Position numbers and translations under genes: made by a program
Assembly: GCF_014650895.1 (NCBI RefSeq)
Contig: NZ_BMVV01000007.1
Coordinates: 62,001-126,000, forward strand
Length of the DNA stretch: 64,000 nt
Source of the DNA: Streptomyces omiyaensis
Lineage (GTDB): Bacteria; Actinomycetota; Actinomycetes; Streptomycetales; Streptomycetaceae
Reading direction: 5' to 3'
Notes under the pieces: model-generated
Database searches by the model: none
Seen by the model: the letters and a program-made list of their open reading frames with translations, nothing else
What the model was told of the DNA's origin: nothing
In this document: positions 55,470 through 63,241 of the stretch, piece by piece
How the letters are laid out: every line of letters begins with the position of its first letter
Numbering within the stretch: the first letter of the stretch is position 1

Positions 55470-56252
55470 TCAGACCTCGGACCGCGTCTCGTACGGCAGC
55501 AGCTCGGGACGCTTCGGCGGGCGGCCGTCGCCGGAGGAGCGGCCGGTGAGGCGGCGGCCGATCCAGGGGCCCAGGTGCTCCCGGGCGAAGCGGGCGTCCG
55601 CGGTGCGGCGCGTCATCCAGCCGGGTCGCGCGGTGGCGGGCAGCGGCTCCTGCCAGTCGTGCTCCCGGGCGAGTCCCAGGGTCTGCCACACCGCCTCGGC
55701 CACCCGCCGGTGACCGTCGGCGGTGAGGTGCAGCCGGTCCACGTCCCACATGCGGGGATCGGCCAGGACGGGCGCGCCGTACAGGTCGACGACGAGGGCG
55801 CCGTGCCGGGCGGCGAGCTCGTCGATGTGGGCGAAGAGCTCCTCCATCCGGGGGCGGAAACGATCCAGCACCGGACCGTTCCGGCCGGGGCTGCGCATCA
55901 GGACGAGCTGTCCGCAGGAAGGTGTGAGGTGTTCCACGGCCTCGGTCAGGAGGTCCTTCACCCGCACCATGTCGACCTTGGGGCGGAGGGTGTCGTTGAG
56001 GCCGCCGACGAGGGTCACCACGTCGGCCTTCATCCCTGCGGCCAGGGCGACTTGCTCCTCGACGATCTGTCCGATGAGCTTCCCGCGCACCGCGAGGTTC
56101 GCGTAGCGGAAGCCCGGCGTGCGGGCCGCGAGCCGGCCGGCGAGGACGTCGGCCCACCCCCGGTAGGAACCGTCGGGCCTCAGGTCCGACATACCCTCGG
56201 TGAAGCTGTCTCCGACGGCGACGAGACTGTTGTACGTGGCATTGATCTCCAT
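55470..56252 (-). CDS. SGNH/GDSL hydrolase
   Basis: A 260-residue SGNH esterase without a signal peptide, so cytosolic. Block I is LVAVGDSFTEGMSDLRPDG (nucleophile Ser), the Gly block is in the NLAVRGKLIGQIV region, Asn is in TLVGGLNDTLRP and the catalytic Asp-His is in WDVDRLHLTADGHRRVAEAV. This matches small Streptomyces GDSL esterases. ATG 56252 is chosen (56267 also in frame). A TATGAT hexamer lies upstream on the reverse strand (56268-56263), and the CATACCG-TG-CGGTATG palindrome (56265-56280) overlaps it. It is divergent from the maleylpyruvate isomerase-like gene. The substrate is unknown. Confidence 0.9.
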   Translation of the reverse strand: MEINATYNSLVAVGDSFTEGMSDLRPDGSYRGWADVLAGRLAARTPGFRYANLAVRGKLIGQIVEEQVALAAGMKADVVTLVGGLNDTLRPKVDMVRVKDLLTEAVEHLTPSCGQLVLMRSPGRNGPVLDRFRPRMEELFAHIDELAARHGALVVDLYGAPVLADPRMWDVDRLHLTADGHRRVAEAVWQTLGLAREHDWQEPLPATARPGWMTRRTADARFAREHLGPWIGRRLTGRSSGDGRPPKRPELLPYETRSEV

Positions 56253-56264
56253 GGCGGACCCGAT

Positions 56265-56280
56265 CATACCGTGCGGTATG
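56265..56280. promoter_or_regulatory. 16-bp hyphenated palindrome between the SGNH and isomerase-like genes
   Basis: CATACCG (56265-56271) and CGGTATG (56274-56280) are inverted around TG. The site overlaps a TATGAT -10-like hexamer on the reverse strand and is 37 bases before ATG 56317, so one regulator could control both genes. Confidence 0.6.
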
Positions 56281-56316
56281 CGCGGGTGCCGTGGAGAACC
56301 CGGGAGGGGAAACCCG

Positions 56317-57336
56317 ATGAGCGACGCGCTCCTGAACGCCCTGGCCGAAGCACTGGCCGGGCTGGTGACCGCGGTCGAGACCAGCGACGAGGACATCCTC
56401 GACCCCGACACCGCCGTGGAGTGGCTGGAAGGGACCGGGCACGTCCTCGCCGGACTCGGAGCCGCGGACCGGCAGGCCCTCGACGGGCTCTTCCGCGCGG
56501 CCGCGATGCGCCGTCCACCCGGTGCCGGGCGCGAGGAGCTGCTCCTCGTCTCCGCCGGCTTCGGGCTCGACGAGGACACCCACCTCGCCGCCGTCGACGC
56601 CGTCGCCGACCACGCCCGGCGGTACGCGGACACCGTCCGCGGCGCCGACCCGGCGACGCCCGTCCCGGCCTGCCCCGGCTGGACGCTCGGCGACCTGACC
56701 CACCACCTCGGCACCGTCCACGGCTGGGCCGAGCACCTCGTGACCGCCCGTCCCGCCACGCGCGTCCGCGCCGGGGACCTCGCCCTCGACCCGCCGGGCG
56801 ACCCGTCCTCGTACCGCGACTGGTTCGCCGCGCGCGCCGAGGGCTTCGCCGCCGCCGCGAGGACCGCCGACCCGGAGGCGCCGGTGTGGTCGCCGGGCGC
56901 GGACCCGCACGTGCGCCACTACCCGCGCCACGTCCTGGCCGAGACGGTCGTCCACCTCGCCGACGCCGAGATCGCGCTCACCGGCACGGCGCGGCCGATC
57001 GACCCGGGCACGGCCGCCGACGCGCTCGACCACTTCCTCACCACGGCCCCCTACATCCCCTGGATCGCCGAGCCCCTCGCCCACCTCGACCGCGACGGCG
57101 CCGTCCTGAGCCTGGTCGCGCGCGACAGCGGCGTCACGTGGACGCTGGTGCTCGGGGCGGGCGGATTCGCCTGGAGCCGGGGTGGCGGAGGCACCGAGCC
57201 GACCGCGCGCGTGACGGCGGACGCGGGCGAACTGCTGCTCCTGCTGCACCGCCGGTACGCGGCCGACGACCCGCGCTTCACCCTCACCGGAGACCGCGAC
57301 CTCCTCGACGACTGGCTGGCGGCGACCGTGCTCTGA
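56317..57336 (+). CDS. Maleylpyruvate isomerase family (DinB-like) protein with extra N-terminal domain
   Basis: A 339-residue protein. Residues about 95-339 match mycothiol-dependent maleylpyruvate isomerase-like proteins: VDAVADHARRYADTVRGADP, PGWTLGDLTHHLGTVHGWAE with the first metal His, and HYPRHVLAETVVHLADAEI with the others. The first 90 residues (LLNALAEALAGLVTAVETSD) form an additional small helical domain that ends in ELLLVSAGFGLDED. GGGAGGGG precedes ATG 56317. The fold is a four-helix bundle that binds a metal and mycothiol; the reaction here is unknown. It ends in a convergent strong terminator. Confidence 0.82.
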   Translation: MSDALLNALAEALAGLVTAVETSDEDILDPDTAVEWLEGTGHVLAGLGAADRQALDGLFRAAAMRRPPGAGREELLLVSAGFGLDEDTHLAAVDAVADHARRYADTVRGADPATPVPACPGWTLGDLTHHLGTVHGWAEHLVTARPATRVRAGDLALDPPGDPSSYRDWFAARAEGFAAAARTADPEAPVWSPGADPHVRHYPRHVLAETVVHLADAEIALTGTARPIDPGTAADALDHFLTTAPYIPWIAEPLAHLDRDGAVLSLVARDSGVTWTLVLGAGGFAWSRGGGGTEPTARVTADAGELLLLLHRRYAADDPRFTLTGDRDLLDDWLAATVL

Positions 57337-57527
57337 CCCGCGGCGGCGGAAGCCCGCGCGACCGCAGCGCTGCGTCAACCGTCCGTAAGCCGCCACCCGC
57401 CTCCACCCACGCACTCGCCCGTACGCCGTCGAGCGCGCGCGAGCCGTCAACCGTACGCGAGCCGTCACCCTTCGCCGGAATGCGGCCGGGTCCGTCCCTC
57501 CGCGCAGAGACGCGGGGCAGGAAACGG

Positions 57528-57564
57528 GGAAGGGCCCCGGGATCGTGGATCCCGGGGCCCTTCC
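57528..57564. terminator. 17-bp perfect stem, 3-base loop; bidirectional terminator
   Basis: GGAAGGGCCCCGGGATC (57528-57544) pairs with 57548-57564 around GTG, between the convergent isomerase-like and CNNM genes. The 57337-57527 stretch before it has only short CCGT-type repeats. Confidence 0.9.
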
Positions 57565-57578
57565 TCACGAGGGCGGCG

Positions 57579-58598
57579 TCACGGTGCCGCCGAGCGTCCC
57601 ACCAGCTCGCGCAGGACGTCCTCCATCGTCACGAGGCCGGCGAGCTTGCCGTCCTCGTCGAGGACGGCGGCGAGGTGCGTACGGCTGCGGCGCATCGCCG
57701 TCAGCACGTCGTCCAGCGGCGTCGCCGCCCGCACGCGGGCGATCGGCCGCAGCGCCGAGACCGGGAACGGCAGGTCGCGCGGGGTGATGTCCAGGGCGTC
57801 CTTCACGTGGAGGTAGCCCAGGATCCGGCGGTCGGAGTCCACGACCGGGAAGCGGGAGAAGCCCGACTCCGCGGACAGCGCCTCCAGCTCCTCCGGCGTG
57901 GTGCCCACCTGCGCGTACATCACCTTCTCCACCGGCATGACCACGTCCCGCACCGGGCGGCGGCCCAGCTCCAGAGCGTCGTGCAGCCGCTCGGTCGCGC
58001 GGTCGTCGAGCAGGCCGGCGTCACTCGCGTCGGTGACCATCCGGGCCAGCTCGTCGTCCGAGAACGTCGCCGACACCTCGTCCTTCGCCTCCACCCGCAA
58101 CAGCTTGAGCAGGGCGTTGGCGAACGCGTTGATGGTGAAGATGACCGGGCGCAGCGCGCGGGCCAGGGCCACCAGCGGCGGGCCGAGGAGCAGCGCGCTC
58201 TTGGCCGGTTCGGCGAGCGCGATGTTCTTCGGGACCATCTCGCCCAGCAGCATGTGCAGGTAGGTGGCCACGGTCAGCGCGATCACGAAGGAGATCGGGT
58301 GGACCAGGCCGTGCGGCACGCCGACGGCGTCGAAGACGGGTTCCAGCAGGTGCGCGATGGCCGGCTCGGCCACGATGCCGAGCACCAGGGTGCACAGTGT
58401 GATGCCGAGCTGCGCGGCTGCGAGCAGCGCGGAGACGTGCTCCAGACCCCAGACGACGCTGCGGGCCCGTCGGTCGCCGGCCTCGGCGAGCGGCTCGATC
58501 TGGCTGCGCCGGACCGAGATCAGCGCGAACTCGGCGCCGACGAAGAAGGCGTTCACGACGAGCGTGAGCAGACCGATCAGCAACTGGACGGCGATCAT
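57579..58598 (-). CDS. CNNM/CorC-type membrane protein with CBS domains, second of pair
   Basis: A 339-residue member of the DUF21-CBS (hemolysin C/CNNM) family of putative magnesium/cobalt transporters or their regulators. Three or four N-terminal transmembrane segments (LIGLLTLVVNAFFVGAEFAL), with the family motif AQLGITLCTLVLG, are followed by two CBS domains (VMPVEKVMYAQVGTTPEELE, LDDVLTAMRRSRTHLAAVLD). The C-terminal CorC-like domain of the longer form is absent. It starts 4 bases inside the preceding gene's stop (ATGA, 58595-58598), so the two are coupled and may form a heterodimer. Confidence 0.92.
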   Translation of the reverse strand: MIAVQLLIGLLTLVVNAFFVGAEFALISVRRSQIEPLAEAGDRRARSVVWGLEHVSALLAAAQLGITLCTLVLGIVAEPAIAHLLEPVFDAVGVPHGLVHPISFVIALTVATYLHMLLGEMVPKNIALAEPAKSALLLGPPLVALARALRPVIFTINAFANALLKLLRVEAKDEVSATFSDDELARMVTDASDAGLLDDRATERLHDALELGRRPVRDVVMPVEKVMYAQVGTTPEELEALSAESGFSRFPVVDSDRRILGYLHVKDALDITPRDLPFPVSALRPIARVRAATPLDDVLTAMRRSRTHLAAVLDEDGKLAGLVTMEDVLRELVGRSAAP

Positions 58599-59935
58599 CG
58601 GCGGGCCTCCCCGGTCTCGTCCTCGTCCTGGGGGAGCGGCGCGTGCAGCAGGACGCGCGCGGCGCGGCGCCCGGAGGCGTCGACGACGTCGAGGCGCCAG
58701 CCGCCCAGTTCGACGGTGTCACCGACGGCCGGGATCCGGCCCAGGTCGGTCGCGAGGACGCCGGCGAGGGTCTCGTACGGGCCGTCCGGCACCTTCAGGC
58801 CGATGCGTTCCAACTGGTCGGTACGGGCGGCGCCGTCGGCGGACCACAGCGCGCGGCCGTCCTCGTCCTCACCCGCGCGGGCGAGGTCGGGCGTCTCGTG
58901 CGGGTCGTGCTCGTCGCGCACCTCGCCGACGACCTCCTCGACGATGTCCTCCAGGGTCGCGACGCCGGCCGTGCCGCCGTACTCGTCGATGACGACGGCC
59001 ATCGTCTGCTTCCCGGACAGCCGGTCGAGCAGCTTGTCCACGGTCAGCGTCTCGGGCACGAGCAGCGGCTCGCGCGCGATGTCGCCGACGCGGCGCAGGC
59101 GCCGTTCGTCGGCCGGTATGGCGAGGACGTCCTTGATGTGCGCGATGCCCACGACCGTGTCGAGGTTGCCCCGGTAGACGGGGAAGCGGGAGAGGCCGGT
59201 GGCGCGCGTGGCGTTGGCGACGTCCTCGGCGGTGGCCTGCACCTCCAGGGCGGTCATCTGGACGCGCGGGGTCATCACGTTCTCGGCGGTCAGCTCCGCG
59301 AGGTTCAGTGTGCGAACGAACAATTCGGCCGTGTCGGCCTCCAGCGCGCCCTCCTTCGCCGAGTGGCGTGCGAGCGCCACCAGCTCCTGGGGGGAACGCG
59401 CGGAGGCGAGCTCCTCGGCCGGCTCCATGCCGAGACGGCGCAGGATGCGGTTGGCGGTGTTGTTGAGGTGGCTGATCAGCGGCTTGAAGGCGGCGGTGAA
59501 CACGCGCTGGGGCGTGGCCACGACCTTGGCGACCGCGAGCGGAGAGGAGATCGCCCAGTTCTTGGGGACCAGCTCGCCGACGACCATGAGGACCACGGTC
59601 GAGACGGCGGTGCCGAGGACCAGGGCGATCGACGAGGCGACCGTGGGGGAGAGGCCGAGCGCCTCGACCGGTCCCTGGATCAGCTTGGAGATGGAGGGCT
59701 CGGAGAGCATGCCGACGACCAGGTTGGTGACGGTGATGCCGAGCTGGGCGCCGGAGAGCTGGAACGTGAGGGACCTGACGGCCTTGAGGGCACTCGCCGC
59801 ACCGCGCTCGCCGCGCTCCGCGGCCGCTTCCAGCTCGCCCCGCTCGACGGTCGTCAGCGAGAACTCCGCCGCCACGAACGCGCCGCACGCGAGCGAGAGC
59901 AGCAGCGCCACCAGGAGCAGAAGCACTTCGGTCAT
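58595..59935 (-). CDS. CNNM/CorC-type membrane protein with CBS and CorC_HlyC domains, first of pair
   Basis: A 446-residue membrane protein: a DUF21 transmembrane domain (LLLLVALLLSLACGAFVAAE, SGAQLGITVTNLVVGMLSEP), paired CBS domains (NVMTPRVQMTALEVQATAED, LDRLSGKQTMAVVIDEYGG) and a C-terminal CorC_HlyC beta domain (DGPYETLAGVLATDLGRIP). It is thought to act in divalent cation efflux or homeostasis. GGAGGTGAACCG precedes ATG 59935. It forms a translationally coupled pair with the shorter paralogue. The upstream gap is 227 bases and the promoter is not obvious. Confidence 0.92.
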   Translation of the reverse strand: MTEVLLLLVALLLSLACGAFVAAEFSLTTVERGELEAAAERGERGAASALKAVRSLTFQLSGAQLGITVTNLVVGMLSEPSISKLIQGPVEALGLSPTVASSIALVLGTAVSTVVLMVVGELVPKNWAISSPLAVAKVVATPQRVFTAAFKPLISHLNNTANRILRRLGMEPAEELASARSPQELVALARHSAKEGALEADTAELFVRTLNLAELTAENVMTPRVQMTALEVQATAEDVANATRATGLSRFPVYRGNLDTVVGIAHIKDVLAIPADERRLRRVGDIAREPLLVPETLTVDKLLDRLSGKQTMAVVIDEYGGTAGVATLEDIVEEVVGEVRDEHDPHETPDLARAGEDEDGRALWSADGAARTDQLERIGLKVPDGPYETLAGVLATDLGRIPAVGDTVELGGWRLDVVDASGRRAARVLLHAPLPQDEDETGEARR

Positions 59936-60131
59936 CGGTTCACCTCCGTCCCATGATCAGTCAGGGGGGCACGGAACGCGCGATGTCGATGTCGATCGCC
60001 GGAATCGGGACCGGTGCTCGCGGAGGAGGGGGCATCGGTGCCGGAGAAGGAAGCACCAGTGCTACTGGGAGGCTCGCCCATGGGCGGACGTTCACACCTT
60101 TCGGTCGTCTCGGTCGTTTGAAGGAGATCTC

Positions 60132-60173
60132 ATGGTAAAGGATCGGCAAAACGGCGGGTCGATCACCCCGTGA
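60132..60173 (+). CDS. Possible 13-codon small ORF with a strong ribosome binding site
   Basis: AAGGAG at 60121-60126 lies 5 bases before ATG 60132, which opens MVKDRQNGGSITP and stops at TGA 60171-60173, overlapping the end of the GNAT gene on the other strand. The Shine-Dalgarno sequence is better than that of most genes here, but there is no downstream gene on this strand. It may be a chance match. Confidence 0.25.
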   Translation: MVKDRQNGGSITP

Positions 60174-60672
60174 CCGGCTTCACCCAGCGTCGCCACTGGT
60201 CCTGCCGCTCATACCCCGCCGCGGTCCACACATGATGGGCCCGCTCGTTCGCTTCCAGAACCATGGCGTCCACGCGCCGCCCGCCCAGCGAGGCGAACCG
60301 TTCCTCCGCCGCCTTCAGCAGGGCCTTCGAGAGACCGCGCCTCCGGTACGAGGGGAGGACCGCGAGCCGGTAGAGCGAGGCGCGCCAGCCGTCCCAGCCG
60401 GCGATCACGGAGCCCACGATCCGCTCGCCGTCCACGGCGAGGATCAGCGCCTCGGGGTCGCGGTCGAGGAGCTGCTTCACCCCGGCGACGTCGTCGGAGA
60501 CGGAGGTTCCCTCGGCGGACTCGCGCCAGAAGGCGAGGACGGACTCGGCGTCTGCGGGCACGGCGGCCCGGAACTGTATGTCGATCACGGGCAGATCCCA
60601 CCACGCGGGTACCGGCGCGGCCAGCACATTCCGCACCGTGGACCCCGAGGCGGCCGTCCGCGGGGACGTCAT
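60163..60672 (-). CDS. GNAT family N-acetyltransferase
   Basis: GNAT acetyltransferase of about 169 residues. The acetyl-CoA motif is YRLAVLPSYRRRGLSKALLK (R-R-x-G-L), with MVLEANERAHHVWTAAGYER as the last motif. ATG 60672 overlaps the stop of the VOC gene as ATGA, so it is coupled. GTG 60588 is an alternative that begins directly at VIDIQFRAAVPA, the normal family start; the extra 28 residues keep a coding third-position bias, so I keep the longer form. The acceptor is unknown. Confidence 0.82.
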   Translation of the reverse strand: MTSPRTAASGSTVRNVLAAPVPAWWDLPVIDIQFRAAVPADAESVLAFWRESAEGTSVSDDVAGVKQLLDRDPEALILAVDGERIVGSVIAGWDGWRASLYRLAVLPSYRRRGLSKALLKAAEERFASLGGRRVDAMVLEANERAHHVWTAAGYERQDQWRRWVKPVTG

Positions 60673-61013
60673 CCCGTGACGAAGCAGAACTCGTTGCCCT
60701 CCGGGTCCCGCATCACCTGGAACGACCCCTGTTCGTCGGTGACCGGACCGCCGACGCGGACCGCGCCGCGCGGCTCGGCCTCGTCGGCCGCCGCCTCCGG
60801 ATCCGGCACCTCCAGGTCGAGGTGGAGCCGGTTCTTCGCGGTCTTGCCCTCGGGCACCCGCTGGAAGGCGATGCGGACGAAGCCGGGCGGTTCGACATAT
60901 GCCCAATCGGGGCTCCGTTCGACGGGCTCCCCGCCGAGGAGCCCCGCCCAGAAACGGACCAGCGCGGCCGGATCACCGCAGTCGAAGACGAGCTCCTGTA
61001 CCTGTGCGCGCAT
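60669..61013 (-). CDS. VOC family (glyoxalase/bleomycin resistance-like) protein
   Basis: A 114-residue single-VOC-domain protein. The N-terminal strand-helix is VQELVFDCGDPAALVRFWAG, the central KNRLHLDLEVPDPEAAADEA holds the metal-site His, and the end SFQVMRDPEGNEFCFVTG is diagnostic of the family. It may bind a metal or a small hydrophobic ligand; no reaction can be assigned. TAGAGT (reverse, 61025-61020) ends 6 bases before ATG 61013, so it is probably leaderless. It precedes and is coupled to the GNAT gene. Confidence 0.9.
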   Translation of the reverse strand: MRAQVQELVFDCGDPAALVRFWAGLLGGEPVERSPDWAYVEPPGFVRIAFQRVPEGKTAKNRLHLDLEVPDPEAAADEAEPRGAVRVGGPVTDEQGSFQVMRDPEGNEFCFVTG

Positions 61014-61020
61014 CCCCTCA

Positions 61021-61066
61021 CTCTACGGAGCGAGGGGACACGACTCCACGGAGCGGAGGGACGCGG
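61021..61066. repeat. 23-bp imperfect direct repeat upstream of the VOC gene
   Basis: CTCTACGGAGCG at 61021 and CTCCACGGAGCG at 61044 begin two 23-base units that also share GAGGGAC-like ends. The first copy contains the VOC -10 box. Confidence 0.5.
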
Positions 61067-61156
61067 CCGCGCGGATCGACCGGACGCGGCTTGCGAGGCG
61101 GCGCGGCCGGCACGGTCCCTCGTGGCGAGGACGCGCCGACGGACTGTGCAGATGCC

Positions 61157-61894
61157 TCAGGCCCCGGCCTCGTGGGGGAGCGCCCGGGCGCCGTCCGCGA
61201 ATCCGTCCGCGTCCCACGTGCCGCCCAGCACAGGGGCGAGCCAGCCGCCCGCCGCCGCGCGGAACGCCGCGGGGTCCAGCGCGCCGGAACCCTCCGGCAC
61301 CGCACCGAGCAGCGGGGCGCCCGCCGCCTCCGGCAGATCGGCGAGATTGCACCGCGCCGCCAGGTCCGGGGCCGCCGGCCAGCTGCCGACGACCACCCCG
61401 AGCTGCTCGATCCCGCGCGCCCGCAGCGCCTCCGCCGTGAGCGCGGTCGAGTTCAGCGTCCCGAGTCCGGCCGGTACGACCACGAGGACGGGCGCGCCGA
61501 GCAGCCGGGCGACGTCGGCGAGGGTGTGGCCGTCCTGGTCGAAGCGGACGAGCAGCCCGCCCGCGCCCTCGACGAGCACCAGGTCGTGCTCCTCCGCGAG
61601 AGCCCGGGCGGCCTCCGCGACCCGCTCGGGGCCGACTGGTGCCATACCGGCGCGCCGGGCGGCCGTGTCCGGGGCGAGCGGCTCGGGGTAGCGGGCCAGC
61701 TCGGCGGCGGTCTTCGCGCCCGAGAGCCGTACCACCTCGTCCGCGTCGCCCCGCTCCGCGGGCGCGAGCCCGGTCTGCGCGGGCTTGAGGACGGCGACCG
61801 TGCGCCCGGCGGCGACGGCCGCGGCGGCGACGGCCGCCGTGACCACGGTCTTGCCGATCTCCGTCCCCGTCCCGCTGACGACGACGATGCTCAT
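61157..61894 (-). CDS. bioD: Dethiobiotin synthetase
   Basis: ATP-dependent carboxylase that closes the ureido ring of dethiobiotin from DAPA and CO2. The P-loop is VVSGTGTEIGKTVVTAAVA (residues about 5-20), the substrate Lys is in VLKPAQTGL, and LVLVEGAGGLLVRFDQDGH and VVVPAGLGTLNSTALTAEAL are the later conserved blocks. The length of 245 residues is usual. ATG 61894 is 64 bases after bioA in the same direction, so it is the third gene of the bioBAD operon. A GGAGGGAAAGGA stretch precedes it. Confidence 0.93.
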   Translation of the reverse strand: MSIVVVSGTGTEIGKTVVTAAVAAAAVAAGRTVAVLKPAQTGLAPAERGDADEVVRLSGAKTAAELARYPEPLAPDTAARRAGMAPVGPERVAEAARALAEEHDLVLVEGAGGLLVRFDQDGHTLADVARLLGAPVLVVVPAGLGTLNSTALTAEALRARGIEQLGVVVGSWPAAPDLAARCNLADLPEAAGAPLLGAVPEGSGALDPAAFRAAAGGWLAPVLGGTWDADGFADGARALPHEAGA

Positions 61895-61958
61895 ACTGTT
61901 CCTTTCCCTCCGGCGGCGCGTGCGCGTCGACCGGTTCGTCCGTCACCGTCGGGCGTGC

Positions 61959-63239
61959 TCAGCCCGCGGTCGCCGCCGCCCGCACCGCCGCGCAGATCCG
62001 GGCGAGGTCGGCGTCCTCCGTCACGTACGGCGGCATCGTGTAGACGAGGTCGCGGAACGGGCGCAGCCACACGCCCTCCCGGACCGCCGCCCGCGTCGCC
62101 GCCGCCATGTCGACCTCGTGGTCGAGCTGGACGACGCCGATCGCGCCGAGCACGCGCACGTCGCGCACGCCCGGCAGGTCCTCGGTGCCGGCGAGGCCGT
62201 CGCGCAGTCCGGCCTCGATCCGCTTGACCTCGCGCGCCCAGTCCTGGGAGAGCAGCAGGTCGATGGAGGCGCAGGCGACGGCGGAGGCGAGCGGGTTGCC
62301 CATGAACGTCGGCCCGTGCGCGAGCACCGGGACCTCGCCCTGGGAGATGCCGTCGGCCACTGTGCCGGTGCACAGGGTCGCCGCCATCGACAGGTAGCCG
62401 CCCGTCAGCGCCTTGCCCAGGCACATCACGTCGGGGGAGACCCCGGCCTGGTCCGCGGCGAACAGGGTGCCCGTGCGGCCGAAGCCCGTCGCGATCTCGT
62501 CGAAGACGAGGAGCACGCCGTGCGCGTCGCACGCCTCGCGCAGCACCCGCAGGTACGCGGGGTCGTGGAAGCGCATGCCGCCCGCGCCTTGCACCACCGG
62601 CTCCACGATCACCGCGGCGAGTTCGTCCGCGTGGCGCGCGACGGTGGTGCGGAGCAGTTCGGCGTACGACTCCTCGTACGCGGCCGGCGGCTCGTCCACG
62701 AAGACCTGCTGCTGGAGGACGCCGGACCACAGCTGGTGCATCCCGCCCTCGGGGTCGCACACCGACATCGGCTGCCAGGTGTCGCCGTGGTAGCCGCCGC
62801 GCCAGGTCAGCAGCCGCCGCTTGTCGGGGCGGCCGAGCGAACGCCAGTACTGCAGGCACATCTTGGCCGCGACCTCGACCGCGACGGAGCCGGAGTCGCT
62901 GAGGAAGACGTGCCGCAGCGGCTCGGGCGTGATCTCCACGAGCCGGGCGGCGAGGCGCACCGCCGGCTCGTGGGTGAGCCCGCCGAACATGACGTGACTC
63001 ATCCGGTCGAGCTGACCGCGCGCGGCCTCGTTGAGCACCGGGTGGTTGTAGCCGTGCACAGCCGACCACCACGACGACATGCCGTCGATCAGCTCGGTCC
63101 GTCCCTCGGAGGGCTCGGCGAGGTGCAGACGCACACCGGACGCGGACGCGACCACGAGCGGCTCCGCACGGCCCGGCATGGGGCCGTACGGATGCCACAC
63201 GTGCGCCCGGTCCAGGGCGAGGAGTTCGTCGGTGCGCAT
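61959..63239 (-). CDS. bioA: Adenosylmethionine-8-amino-7-oxononanoate aminotransferase
   Basis: PLP-dependent class III aminotransferase of 426 residues that makes DAPA from KAPA using SAM as amino donor. The PLP Lys is in [18 protein letters not shown], the Asp is in [17 protein letters not shown], and [20 protein letters not shown] is the BioA-specific N-terminal block. [11 protein letters not shown] and [11 protein letters not shown] match BioA rather than other class III enzymes. ATG 63239 is chosen; a GTG at 63245 overlaps the bioB stop as GTGA and would also be possible. It is coupled to bioB. Confidence 0.94.
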   Translation of the reverse strand: MRTDELLALDRAHVWHPYGPMPGRAEPLVVASASGVRLHLAEPSEGRTELIDGMSSWWSAVHGYNHPVLNEAARGQLDRMSHVMFGGLTHEPAVRLAARLVEITPEPLRHVFLSDSGSVAVEVAAKMCLQYWRSLGRPDKRRLLTWRGGYHGDTWQPMSVCDPEGGMHQLWSGVLQQQVFVDEPPAAYEESYAELLRTTVARHADELAAVIVEPVVQGAGGMRFHDPAYLRVLREACDAHGVLLVFDEIATGFGRTGTLFAADQAGVSPDVMCLGKALTGGYLSMAATLCTGTVADGISQGEVPVLAHGPTFMGNPLASAVACASIDLLLSQDWAREVKRIEAGLRDGLAGTEDLPGVRDVRVLGAIGVVQLDHEVDMAAATRAAVREGVWLRPFRDLVYTMPPYVTEDADLARICAAVRAAATAG

Positions 63240-63241
63240 CG

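Noticed and set aside
59933..60085. 49-codon reverse-strand frame ending in ATGA overlap with the first CNNM gene
   Set aside because: The Ser/Thr/Pro-rich product has about 60 percent GC at third positions, far below real genes here, and no ribosome binding site.
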